64,000 bases of DNA from Pagrus major (Eukaryota; Chordata; Actinopteri; Spariformes; Sparidae), in the NCBI RefSeq assembly GCF_040436345.1, contig NC_133230.1, positions 20,594,197 through 20,658,196 on the forward strand, written 5' to 3'. Both the position numbers and the translations under genes were made by a program. Positions 42,001-52,580 of this stretch are shown here, piece by piece (within the stretch, counting starts at the first letter, position 1; each line of letters begins with the position of its first letter). The notes under the pieces are model-generated. The model made no database searches, had not been told where the DNA came from, and was given only the letters and a program-made list of their open reading frames with translations.

Positions 42001-43268
42001 TATTGTATTTTTTTCACTCCACTATATTTACTTGATAACTTTAGTTACAAGTTCCTTGTAAGATTCAAATTAGTCAGTGTTGAAAGGCTATTACTCATGA
42101 TGTGTAATTAAGTGTGGGCGGGACATTCGGTGAGATCACAGATGGTGATTACAGACAAAGAGAGACATCAATTCTGATGATCTGAAAAAAGCTAAATATC
42201 GGATGTTCAAACAAGCTCCAACATGACCAGTTACAAAACTTAAACGCTGTTTATGCATTGATGCATCAGTACTAATATAAAATCTGAAAATATATCTGTC
42301 CCAGGGGCCCATTTTCTGGGGAATACTTTTACTTTACTTAAAGTACACTTAGCTGGTAATACTTCTGCACTTTTACTTAATTGAGTTCTCAAACGCAGGA
42401 CTTTTACCTGAGGTGTTGGTACTTTTACTTTAGTAAAGAATCTGACTGCTTTGTTCAGCACTGCACTAATGTGACTGCGACTTTATATTTACCATTCTGT
42501 CTCCCATACAACAGTTACCGCTATCACTTACTTTTAATACTTTCATTAAGTGCCAGCGATGATCTCATACAATCTATCAAGTGAGTTTGGCAAGACTGTT
42601 TAGTGCATTACTGAATTAAAGAAGTATCCTGGAAAAGTGTCATTTTCCTCCCTTTGTGGCCAGTGAACAGATTGGACACAGACACTTTAGATGATACAAG
42701 GTGGCATCACATCAGTATAAATGCTTTACACAGAAATGAAACCACTACGATACCAGTGTTACTTTATCTAAGAGTTTGTGCCCCACACACTGGATTATTT
42801 ACATGTGGGCACAATCCACTTTCATTAAACCTGTCAGCGACTGCCACTTGTACTTCCATTGCTTGACTTCCTGCTGAGGTCTCATTGCAGATAACAAACA
42901 AAAAATACTGTAAGATGTAATAATAAGCACCCCTGAGATGCCCTGCTACTGTAGAGGGGAGATACTATGGGTGCAAGTTTCAATGCTTGCATTGCAGGGC
43001 TCTCGTGTCTGTGGCCGTGGTGGGAATGGCAGAGCTTCACGTGCTGAGCAAGCAAAGAGAGCACAGGCAGCAGACATCCAGCACATGTCATCTTTTATTC
43101 CTGCCCCGGTGTAAATTGATCACGCTGTTGAAAGTTAAAGAACGGATCTGAGCTCTCACAAAATGCTCACACACACAGCACTTCACATATTATACAGCAC
43201 CATTAAGGTCTGTAAGCCATTTACTCCTGCAGTCAGTCAGTCAGTCAGTCAGTCAGTCAGTCAGTCAG

Positions 43269-43348
<80 letters not shown>

Positions 43349-46300
43349 CCTTTATGTAATTTTGTTGCAGAATTTGTCTGGTGATAATATTGTGCATCTG
43401 TCCCAGTTACCCCATAAAATTCTCACTTTCCTGCTCTGATCCATCCCAAAGGCAACATTTTCATAGCAGGAATGTACCAACAGTGAAAACAGTGGCTGCC
43501 AAGGTTGACATGACTTTCTTGAGGAATGTCATGTGGTTAGGTTTACTCTTGCTTTCTGGGCATCAGGTTTCTGTGCACACCTGACTACAATGGGTGTACA
43601 GTACGTGCTGCATCATGAGGCGACAAAGCTATTTATGACACACACAGCCACAATGCTAACCTGACACATTTTTAACAAAGCCTTGCCTCATGCATTAGTG
43701 CCTTTACAGCAAGAAATGCAAATGGTGGTAGTGATCACTGAGGGCGATTGATCAGTAAACGCTTATGTGCTGGACATCAGCCAGGGAGACACAAGCTACA
43801 TCCTTTTATAGTACAAAACACACAGAAAATGCTAAATGGAGCCTGCATGTAGAGATGCCTCAATGCCTTTTCTCTTACTGTCTTTTATTCCTATTGTGTC
43901 CCATCAGGAGAGGACGGTTCAGAGTCTCATGCAGAGACACCAGGCAGCGAGACCAGCGGAGAGAGCCAGTCCTATCAGACATGTACCAACGCAGCTCTGA
44001 AGGTGCTGGGTGGTCTGCTGATGGTGCTGTGTGTCTCCTCCTCTTGGGTGGGCACCACTCAGGTGGTTAAGCTGACCTTCCAGTCGTTCTCCTGTCCCTT
44101 CTTCATCTCCTGGTTCAGCAGCAACTGGAACATCCTCTTCTTCCCCATCTACTACTCCGGACACATGGTTATCACACGGGACAAGCAGACCCCCATACAG
44201 AAATTCAGGTAAACTGCCAACAAAGCAATAAACAATATCTGCACGATTGGATTTATAAAAAACGGTTACAGCTAGCATGTTTTGTTCTCTCTGTCAGGGA
44301 GTGCAGCAAGCTCTTTGGGGAGGATGGGATGACTCTCAAGATCTTGGTAAAGAGGACAGCACCCTTCTCAATCCTGTGGACACTGACCAACTACTTGTAC
44401 CTGCTGGCCTTGAAGAAGCTGACCGCCACTGATGTCTCCGCCCTCTACTGCTGCCACAAGGCCTTCGTCTTTCTCTTGTCCTGGATCGTTCTCAAGGACC
44501 GCTTCATGGGTGTTCGGGTCTGTATGAAAACACCACCAACGACACAATTAATGACTGTTTAAAGAGTACTGATGCCACTCATGGTTCTGGATCTTTACTT
44601 GCAGATTGTGGCAGCCATAATGGCCATCACAGGTATCGTGATGATGGCTTATGCTGACGGTTTTCATGGTGATTCCTTTGTGGGAGTGGCTTTGGCTGTG
44701 GGCTCGGCCTCAACATCAGCTCTCTATAAGGTTAGACTACCAAGCATGTTGCAGGTTGAATCATTTGTGTCATTGCCTTTACACTGACTGTAAATACTTG
44801 TACAGACGCTGATGAAACTCCTAATTGTCTCCTCAACATCCAGGTGCTGTTCAAGATGTTTCTGGGCAGCGCCAACCTTGGAGAGGTGGCCCACTTCCTT
44901 TCCACCATGGGCTTCTTCAATCTCATCTTCATCTCCTGTGTACCCCTCATCCTCTACTTCACCAGGGTAGAGCACTGGGGCTCACTGTCCTCACTGCCCT
45001 GGGGATACCTGTGTGGACTGGCAGGACTGTGGCTGGGTGAGAGTGCATACACATCCTGAAGAAGAATGAGGATTATGGTTTCACCCATCATTTACATTAA
45101 CCAAGCATTCTGAACTCATTTTAGTACTGTAGCTAACTAAACTTCTACATAATCATTAATCAAGGGACAAGATTTTGGTATCGGAAGCGTTCAGGTTTCC
45201 GTTTGTAGTCCATTTGTAGTCTGACTAGTATGGAGCAATCACGTTTGAGTGGGCTTTGGTTGCATGCACATAAACTCAAACAATTTACAAAATTGTTGCA
45301 AATTATGCCCAATTTGTCGATTGGTTGATCCATATCAGCCATGTTTCCACCCAGAGTAGATGGAATCTTTAGACCCAGGAACTACAATTTTCAAGGAACT
45401 TAAAGGTTCCTTCAGTCCGTTGTTGTCTGCGTTTCCATCTCAGTGTAAATACCTGCAAAGATTAGGCAAATTAGTCCACTGACGTATGTGAAAGTGAGGA
45501 TGGTTTTTATACGTCATTCTTGCGTGCAAATAACAATAATGTTATGGAATGTTATAACTTAGGCATGTCTGGGTTTCATCAAGCACTGCCCTCCGAGTTC
45601 CTCCAAAGGTTCCTAGTCCCTGGAAATGTTTCTGTGGTGGAAACATTGCTTTACTGACTTATCGTCTCAGCTATAATTCATTTGTACCTTCATGTTTTCA
45701 ACCTTTTTCATGTCTTTTACAGTGTTCAACATCTTGGTCCATGTTGGCGTGGTGCTCACATACCCCATTCTCATCTCCATAGGGACACTGCTGAGTGTGC
45801 CGGGCAATGCAGGTAGGGTTTTTGTTTATGTGGTTAAGTCTTACCTCCATTTTCCTGATTATTATTTCTTGATTATTATGATGGAATTTAACATGATTGT
45901 GAAAATGAGAGTAAATGGCCACACATACTGTGGTTTTGTCTTGAGAGGTCAGCACTTAGGGCCACTGTAGCAAACAGATTACACAGCAAGTCGACAGCTT
46001 TCGTCCTGGAAACCTAATCATCAATGTGCCTAAACAGACCCTGCAACTATTCTCTCGCTGAGGGAGGATCAGGTTGCCAAGGCGATACTAAATGCTCAGA
46101 CAAGTTCTTTTCTTTAACCATGATGGTATGTATGAAGGTCAGTGGGTTACACCAACGTGTCCCCGGACTCCAGACCGCAAAGACACAGGGGATAAAGTGG
46201 ATCTCTTGTGCTGATTACAAGGCGCATTTGCTACACTCATCCCCTACAGCCGCGGTGTCCTGTGGTTTATCTTACTTTATGTAATTAATCTCAATTTGTT

Positions 46301-46622
46301 TTTGTTTCTCCCCCGCCCTCCTTCCCTGTCCTGCACTTCGGCTCCCTCTTTTGTTCCTGTCTTTCTTTCACCTGCTGTAGCCGTAGATGTTTTGAAACAT
46401 GAGGTGATCTTCAGCGTGGTGCGTCTGGCAGCCACCTGCATCATCTGCCTGGGCTTCTTGCTCCTGCTGCTGCCAGAGGAGTGGGACTCGGTTACGCTGC
46501 GTTTCCTGGCTAACATCGCAGATAAGAAGTCAGAGGAACACGGCGAGGAGCTCACGGAGTCCAGTGTCAACACTCGAAGCCGCAGTCGAGCAAACGGCGC
46601 TGTCTCCATTCCCTTGGCGTGA
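29392..46622 (+). CDS. slc35f4: Solute carrier family 35 member F4, putative multi-pass transporter
   Basis: Coding exons are 29392-29620 (alternative first exon A), 43908-44208, 44298-44517, 44605-44730, 44844-45036, 45723-45812 and 46381-46622. All phases join, giving 466 residues with exon A. Membrane segments in order: ALKVLGGLLMVLCVSSSW; PFFISWFSSNWNILFFPIYY; the APFSILWTLTNYLYLL and YCCHKAFVFLLSWIVL pair; IVAAIMAITGIVMMAYADGF; SFVGVALAVGSASTSALYK; FFNLIFISCVPLILYF; two segments across the exon 5/6 junction (VFNILVHVGVVLTYPILIS); and LAATCIICLGFLLLLLPEEW. That is about ten, as expected for an EamA/DMT-fold SLC35 protein. The cytosolic tail is charged (KKSEEHGEEL). The closest recalled relative is SLC35F3, a putative thiamine transporter. 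Neighbouring ccdc198, ap5m1 and exoc5 identify this locus as SLC35F4, whose substrate is unknown. ATG 29392 (A at -3) is preferred over an in-frame ATG at 29218 with a weak context. The donor after 44517 is GTCTGT, which is weak. Confidence 0.9.
30015..30065. repeat. GA dinucleotide microsatellite in slc35f4 intron 1
   Basis: About 50 bases of perfect GA followed by GGGA variants. Confidence 0.95.
31403..31920 (+). mobile_element. Short DNA-transposon relic, copy 2
   Basis: It begins CTTAAAGGATAAGTTCACCC, then AAATGAAAATTCAGTCATTA and GGTCAGGTGAAG-type phrases shared with 28270-28500. Near 31795-31900 it has GGTTCATTGGTTAATG and TTCATGCTTAAATACCAAGA, matching the tandem units at 28501-28943. 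The right terminus is degraded. Confidence 0.6.
35851..36387 (+). mobile_element. MITE-like element with inverted termini in slc35f4 intron 1
   Basis: The left end is TTAAAGGGACAGTTCAC and the right end is GATGAACTATCCCTTTAA. The reverse complement of the right end matches the left at about 15 of 17 positions. At 537 bp with no transposase it is non-autonomous. The 113-codon open frame inside (35997-36338) has no recognisable similarity. A partial copy lies at 18115-18247. Confidence 0.7.
38700..39497 (+). promoter_or_regulatory. Probable promoter and 5' UTR for slc35f4 exon B
   Basis: A purine-rich stretch with a TATA-like element (GTATATATATAG) near 38830 lies about 665 bp upstream of the exon B start codon. 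If it acts as a TATA box, transcription would begin near 38860 and the 5' UTR would be about 640 bases with several upstream ATGs. This is inferred from position only. Confidence 0.35.
39498..39573 (+). CDS. slc35f4: Alternative first coding exon B of slc35f4
   Basis: ATG 39498 (context GAGGATGA, with G at -3) opens 25 codons beginning MKKHSARVAPLS and ending CPISE, plus one base. A strong donor (AAG|GTAAAC) follows. It ends in phase 1, exactly as exon A does, so both can splice to the exon at 43908 without changing its frame. This gives a 415-residue isoform. The MKKHSARVAPLS start is the same as the N-terminus I recall for human SLC35F3 (421 residues), which is strong evidence that the exon is real and that this short isoform is the ancestral form shared by the two paralogues. 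Confidence 0.85.
41440..42463. mobile_element. Non-autonomous hAT-like element with 8-bp target duplication
   Basis: The element begins CAGTGGTGGAGAGTAAC and ends GTTCAGCACTG, so the outer termini are inverted (CAGTGgTG / CAgCACTG). It is flanked by CACTGATG (41432-41439) and CACTAATG (42464-42471), an 8-base duplication with one mismatch, as hAT elements make. It contains many ACTTTTACTT-type phrases typical of a common fish hAT family, and an internal tract around 41770-41870 (GGGCCGATATGATACTG and GACCGATATTGGGAACTG) that may be a second, nested repeat. At 1024 bp with no transposase frame it is non-autonomous. A relative lies at 59640-59920. Confidence 0.7.
43230..43348. repeat. Compound CAGT / TATC tetranucleotide microsatellite
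   Basis: About ten CAGT units run straight into about nineteen TATC units with almost no interruption. The tract is about 570 bp upstream of the first shared exon of slc35f4. Perfect tracts of this length are usually highly polymorphic. Confidence 0.95.
45162..45210 (-). repeat. Inverted partner of the 8.3 kb repeat, in slc35f4 intron
   Basis: It reads CAAGGGACAAGATTTTGGTA then CGGAAGCGTTCAGGTTTCC, the reverse complement of 8312-8359 with a few changes. It lies in the intron between the exons ending at 45036 and starting at 45723. Confidence 0.65.
45340..45650. mobile_element. MITE with TGTTTCCAC / GTGGAAACA termini in slc35f4 intron
   Basis: The left end is CATGTTTCCACCCAGAG and the right end is CTGTGGTGGAAACATTG, inverted copies of each other. 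Internal phrases such as AAGGTTCCTAGTCCCTGG recur in a fish repeat I know. It is about 310 bp with no coding capacity. Most of this intron is made of this element and the 45.16 kb repeat. Confidence 0.65.
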
Positions 46623-47160
46623 CACGGCTGAGCTCTGCTAGTAGCCTCTGTTAACCAGTGTTGAAGCTGTGTCCGCTCATGTTCCTCCATTGCCCACCCA
46701 GGAGGTGTGGCGGGATGTTCAGTCCACATGGACTCTCTATCAGGAAGGCAGGGAGTATTTTCATGAATTTTAAACTGGAGATGCATCAGAGTCTCCACCA
46801 CTTCACTGCAGGAGGGGGAACAGAGAACATTTAAGGATCTTACAAATTGAAAGGGTGGAAAGTGTTATTTACTTTCTTGACGTACTTGCCACGCTCAGCC
46901 CCTGTTCTTGCACGCCCCCAAACCAAGAGCTGTGTGTCCTCCCCTGACCTGCTCTGCGGACTGTATTCTGTGAATATAAATATTGGCAGGGCGAGTTTGG
47001 CTCAATCTTATATGTATTTATGATATTTATTTAGAGCTGTATCAATAAGAGTATTATTTTAAGTCTTATTGAATAGTATTATATACAAGAATGGCAAGTA
47101 TACTATGCGTAATGTACAGGCTCTTTTGGTTTTATAATAAAAGACTTAAAAACCATATTC
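46623..47160 (+). other. slc35f4 3' UTR with polyadenylation signal
   Basis: A canonical AATAAA lies at 47136-47141, about 515 bases after the stop codon. The interval shows no competing frame and is taken as the 3' UTR. The cleavage site is inferred, not seen. Confidence 0.6.
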
Positions 47161-50045
47161 ATAGCAGTGTATTATTAATTGTCTGTAACTATTATCTATG
47201 TTTTCGGGGCGGACCAAAATCCTGGCTGTGGCCCTGCACACATTTTCTTCCAAAAGAATCTCACGGTTACAACATGCCAAATGACTGTATAGTCTAATGT
47301 TAGCGTAGACACATATTTTGATTTTAAAGTTTGAGGGGTGATCAGCATTATTTTGACGCTGACAATGTGGAAACAGCCCTTTAAGAACATATAAGAGCCA
47401 AACCATCATTATATACTTCAGGGCCAAGTATTTTTAGGACTAAGATGTATGACTCATACAATGTCAGTAATCAGTAAAGTGCATTGCATTGATTTAACAG
47501 CAGTGACTTTGCAGTATTCTCCTCTCTATATGATGCAATGCTTTTCTGTGCTGCATTTAGCTGCCACTTGCTAACTAACACACACACACGCACACAAATA
47601 CGCCGCAAACTGAAGAAGATTGAGAATGATTCTGATTGAATGTTTCGACTATAAATCATCCGCTTTCACAGAGACACACAGCCCGTTGTAATAATGCATT
47701 TCCATATGACTGGGAGTGGAAAACACCCATGGGACATTTTGCCTGAAGAGCAAAACAAAACACGGTGGAAAAATGACATTTTGGTCCACATAGTACTGCT
47801 AAGATGATGAGGGTGTCAGTGGAATAATTTGTCAGTCTTAATACATCACTCTATGTAACACATGCACACATACACAAATTCCCAAGAGTCCGACACCACT
47901 GTGCCATTATGAGTGCTGGCGCGCACTCAGTGAGTTGAGACCTCTAATGAAGCATTTGCTGAGGTGACAGTTTCAGCTAAACATCTGCAGTGGCATTTTA
48001 ACATATTAAAATAAATGAGCTAGAAGAAGCAGATGAATGTGAAATGTTCAAATCTTTACTCTGTGATACAGTAGTTACGCTGCTGCCGCCCAGCTGGATG
48101 CTGATAAGAGACGTTAATCAGAGAGAGAGAGAGGTCTCGTGGATGTCATGTGATGTCCATTTAGCCACGATAACACATTTTTGTACTTATTCTTATTGGA
48201 TACTTAGATACGGGGTGGACAGAATAAAACACTGCTACAAGGCCTGGTCATATTACAAGTCGAATCAGCATCATTTGTGAAAAAAGGACCAACAATCAGC
48301 ACTTTTAAAAGAAACATGAGACAACTAATAGTGCTCCAAAGAGGCCAAACCTCTGTGTCCAAACTGCAGACGCATCACTGTAAAAGCTAAATTATTTAAA
48401 TAATAACAAGATGTATCTGCAGTCATGCGAGCTGGTTTGGCACAGTAGTGATTTCAGCTAAATGTTAACCTCAGCACACTAACAAGCCCATAATGCTAGC
48501 ATGATGATGTTTAGCAGGTGCAGTGGTTACCATCTAAGTTTAGCATGTTAGCATGTTAAAATGTCAGAAAATAGTGAAAAAGCCCATCACAATTCCTGAC
48601 TCTATTAGGCCCCTCTTCCCAAATACCCAGTCTACTCTGACTGGTCAGCTCACACATGCCTGAGCCAGCACTGCAAACAACAACAAAGCAGTTTTGCTAA
48701 ATTAATTATTACGTGCCAAACCAGTTGCTAGGCATAACTGCAAATGTGTGACATGATGATGTAGTGTGATGTCAAAAAGTCACAGAATTAAAGGTGGGCC
48801 TACTGATGACTCATCAGTGATGAGACTCCAATGTGCAGCTGAGGCTAACAGGAATGTCATTGGTTTTGCAGGTATTAGCTCATAAAGCTGAAGTAGGCTT
48901 TTTGAAAAACATACATTTTGATATGATGTAGTATGCAATAAGGTCAGAGCATAAAAGCTTGTACATATTATTCTCTAGCCACCATGGATAAATATCCTAT
49001 ACCAAATTTCATTGCAAAATGAATTCATTTCATTCATTTCAACCTCATGGTAGAGCCAGATGAAAAGATAAGCGATTATCAAAGTCAGTAGTTTTAGGAT
49101 TCTTCCTGTGGGGACCACTTACACTGACGGTTAATGGCAAGCAATCTCATAGTTGTTGCAAACATGGCTAATAATAACCAAAACAATGTAATATATAAGG
49201 GGGAACTGTCTTGTAAATGTTGCACCACATACAGTAGCTAATCAAGGCCTGTACCAAATGGTGCCACCAACATGAAGAATAGAGCACACCTTTAAGCTAC
49301 TGTAACTGGCAGTGATATGATGTACGGAGGTAAGGGATGAGTAAAACTACAACTTGACATGCAGCCTAACATGACTCGCATTTGTAACAGATTCCCCCTG
49401 TGATTTTCTGAGCGCTCATTTTCAGTCAGTTAACAATTTTCCGACCTGTCTCTCTCCTCACCCCTCTGGGCTTTCCAATATGGAAGGGGTGCAGGGAAAT
49501 AACAGGCTCTTTCAAGCATTAACTTATGAGTTACAAAGTAACCTGTAGGGACAGTTGCCATAGAAACCTAGCTCATTATAATGAAAAGTATGAAGGCAGG
49601 GGGATGAAGTACACACCTACTCTTTTAACCACTACCAAAACTGTTTGTTGCATCACTTTGGCACCAGACAGAAATGCTTCAGGACAAACAATGAGTGTGC
49701 CAGCAGGGGAGATGTGAAGACCACCAGGTTTGTTCTGGAGCAGCCGAAAACAAATGAGGCGAGATGGAGAGTCAATTTTGAAGGTGAAGTTATTGTGTAA
49801 CTAACACAGGCCAAAGATCTACAGGGGATCGACACCTACATCAGAAAAGTTAACAAAACCAGTGGACCTACAGTGACAGAGTTCACGCGAATGATGAGAA
49901 GACATTAAAAAGGTGAGAGTAGTCGTTTTAATTAACGCTAAACTTTGACAAAAGATGCATTATGTTTGAAACTTTTCATATATTACTTTTACTAGAGAAG
50001 AATTAAGTATTTCAGCGTGTGAGCCTAAGGACAGGGAGTAGGACA
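47161..50045. other. Intergenic stretch between slc35f4 and ccdc198
   Basis: No exon was supported. Around 48460-48580 lies a reversed copy of the percomorph repeat described at 23.05 kb (TTTAGCATGTTAGCATGTTA, GATGATGTTTAGCAGG). The ccdc198 promoter and 5' UTR must lie near the right end, but no core element stands out. Confidence 0.5.
48460..48580 (-). repeat. Reversed fragment of the 23.05 kb dispersed repeat
   Basis: Phrases TAATGCTAGCATGATGATG, TTTAGCAGGTGCAGTGGTTA and GTTTAGCATGTTAGCATG are the reverse complement of the right arm of the family at 23050-23815. Confidence 0.6.
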
Positions 50046-52580
50046 ATGGGCTCCACAGGCTCCAGAACCAGTCAGCGTAAAGTAGCTCCATGTAATAGCC
50101 TGCAAGAAGAGGGGACACATCCCAAACCGCAATGGACCCTCCCTGCTCTGCCGGTCACTGCGGAGCAGTCGTCAGGATCTCTGGGACAGAGGAAGACCAC
50201 CTTACCTCCACTGAAGCAAGAAATGACACTTTCCACACTCTCAGGTTAGTAAATGTCATGTCTCTAGTGTTTTATTCCAACTCGGGCTTTTATTATTTGT
50301 GTTGTGATATTGATTTTGATACGAGATAACAGTGTGTGCATGTGTTTTTTGTAAGAACCTTGCTTTGCAGAAAGGCTCCCACCAAAGCAAAGCAACAATT
50401 CAAGCATCATTCACTCACATCCACCCCGAAGACCCCAGGTTAGCGGGCAAAATCAGCTGCCTGATATATGAACTATAACAGGCTATTCTCGTTGCCTGAT
50501 TCATTTGAGGAGTCTCTCATCCGTTCAATCCTGTGCCTGGACTCTGGCAGACATAGTTTTGCATTATTGTTTCTGACTGGTTGTGATTTTTACCCAGACA
50601 TCCCATCATTATCTCTCCTCAGGCACTGCAACCACTGGCCCTTCAAATTGGCCACACAGGCACTGCCAATCAAATTGTCATGGTAATAGAAAAAAAAGAG
50701 AAAATTATCACATCTGACTGCCCCAGCGTCACCACCCTTATGCCATCTCAAAACCCAGTAAGGAATTTGATGTTTGTTGCAGGGTCGGGACTGCAGAGGT
50801 GGGGATGTCCACCGGTTTTCTACAACAGGCCAGACAGGACGCTCTGGCACCGGCAGAATGATTCAGGTAAATCATCCTGACAAGGTATGGAAGAGCTGGA
50901 GTGCATCTTACATCAATAATTCAGATCATACATTTTTATATCGAGGGAAAATTAAAGTGTGCAGCAGTGCTTAAGAGACACGGAGGGAGAAGATGGGGTG
51001 GAAAGAAAGAGAGGGAAGAGAGAGAGACGGTTGTGAGCTGCAATTGTGGGCCCTTCCTGTCCCAGTGGATCTGATTAAAGTAACAGTGGAGTGGAAAGTT
51101 GGGTGGTCTACAGCCATGACTGGCCCTCAGTGGGATCTATCAAGGTGCAGGGAACAGAAAAGTCCCCACTATTAGATACACAAGCATAGACACAAAGAGA
51201 GGTATGTCCTTGACAGTCATGAAGTCCCATAATGCATTGTGATTTATGTGTAAATGTGTTTCTGACAGTGGTGGAATGAGTAGTGACATCCTCTGCTTGT
51301 CATTTGTAAAGCCCAAAATCACAATCACATTGCCTCAGTGTGCTTTATAATCTGTAAAGCAAACAGCATCCTCTGTCCTTAGAGCGTCGATTCGAGTAAG
51401 GAAAAACTTCCCAGACAAAAAACAAACCCTTGTGCCACAGAGGAGGGATCCCTCTCCCAGGACGGACAGATGTCACGTGTACAGACCAGAAAGACAAAAT
51501 CACAAAGTGTCCCGATTTCACTGACAAAATATCCGATACAAGCAGATTCTATAAAATAAATGTGTAATGGTACTTTGTGGCCCCAGAGACTGATAGATTA
51601 TCGGATATATTACATTATTAAATTGTTAATACTGGTGCTAATTTTAACTATTTCATATAGATCTTGGTGGTATTTAAGCCAGTGATTCTCAACCTATGAA
51701 GTTGTGAAGATGATTTTAGAGGGAAATCTCTATTTTGTGCAAGTACTAACAACTCACTGACATCTGAAACTTGACAAAGAGCAACTAGACACTGCTGATT
51801 TGGTAAGGGGACACAAGCCAATAAGGCTGTACTAATGGTTTTATATGAAACAATGCATTGTATTATTAGATATTTATATTTTTACAGCATGTGAATAAAA
51901 AACAAAAACAAAAAAACAACTACAACTGTCAAATAAGTGTTCTTAGTTACTTTCCACCACTTGTTTCTTATGGCTCTATGGTCTGCAGGGAGGGTTCCTG
52001 GAGGCCCAGACAGCTCTCACTCAACAGGCTCATCGGTATCGGCGAGCTCACCTCCGTCAAGCCAGAGAGCAGAGAAGACATAAGGTCGTCTACACAGTTG
52101 ATGGTACAGCTGCAAACTATAATTTTAACAAGCAAACTTAATTCAAAATCTGTCTAAATGTGGTCTACTGCTTGATTCCAACATCATTTGGTCATCTTAT
52201 TCGGCCCTTTAGTTGGAGGTCCAAATACAGAAGGGATCCAGAGGCTGAAACTTGTGAGAAGGCCCACAGAGAGGGACATCTTCTGGGATGAGACCACAGG
52301 AGAAAGTCTGGACCCCAGCTGCCTTCTGGACCCAAAATCTCTGCCCCACCTCTGTGAAGAGAGAAGAGAAGAAAGGATCCACAGTGTTCAAGCTCAAGGT
52401 CGAACTCAACAAACTGGACACAGGGGACTGTCTTCATGGAGCACTGAGAAGGAAATGGTGAGTGTAGAAGACAGGGGTAAATCACAGACGAGTGATTGGA
52501 TGGGCCCCGAGTCTGCCAGAAGCTCTCAGACAGGGAGGATAAGAGGGGCAAGAGGGATCTGGGACAATAAACTGGACTAA
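50046..52580 (+). CDS. ccdc198: Coiled-coil domain containing 198 (C14orf105 orthologue)
   Basis: Proposed coding exons are 50046-50244, 50371-50438, 50623-50682, 50783-50866, 51989-52103 and 52213-52580. Every junction keeps phase, giving 297 residues; human CCDC198 is 296 as I recall. The start (ACAATGG, ideal context) gives MGSTGSRTSQRKVAP, close to the human MGLSHSKTHLRVIKVAP. Gly2 with Ser6 is an N-myristoylation pattern in both. Other recalled matches are LPPLKQE, SSIIHSHPPRRPQ (human SIIKRHPPQRLQ), a basic helical segment (AHRYRRAHLRQAREQRRHK) aligning with the human coiled coil, and DIFWDETTGESLD near the C-terminus. The exon at 50783-50866 has no sequence match and rests on phase and on the spacing between conserved blocks. 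The protein is poorly conserved overall, so synteny next to slc35f4 carries much of the call. Its molecular function is not settled, but membrane association through the lipid anchor is likely. Confidence 0.72.

Larger units (their letters stand above)
39574..43907 (+). other. slc35f4 intron between exon B and the first shared exon
   Basis: About 4.3 kb of non-coding DNA. It holds a complete hAT-like element at 41440-42463 and a compound microsatellite at 43230-43348. No exon was supported. Confidence 0.7.

Noticed and set aside
43163..43384. Frame encoding SVSQSVSQ and LSIYLSIY repeats
   Set aside because: It is a translation of the compound tetranucleotide microsatellite.
46277..46801. 174-codon minus-strand frame
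   Set aside because: It is a shadow of the last slc35f4 exon and its 3' UTR, with no similarity or splice support.
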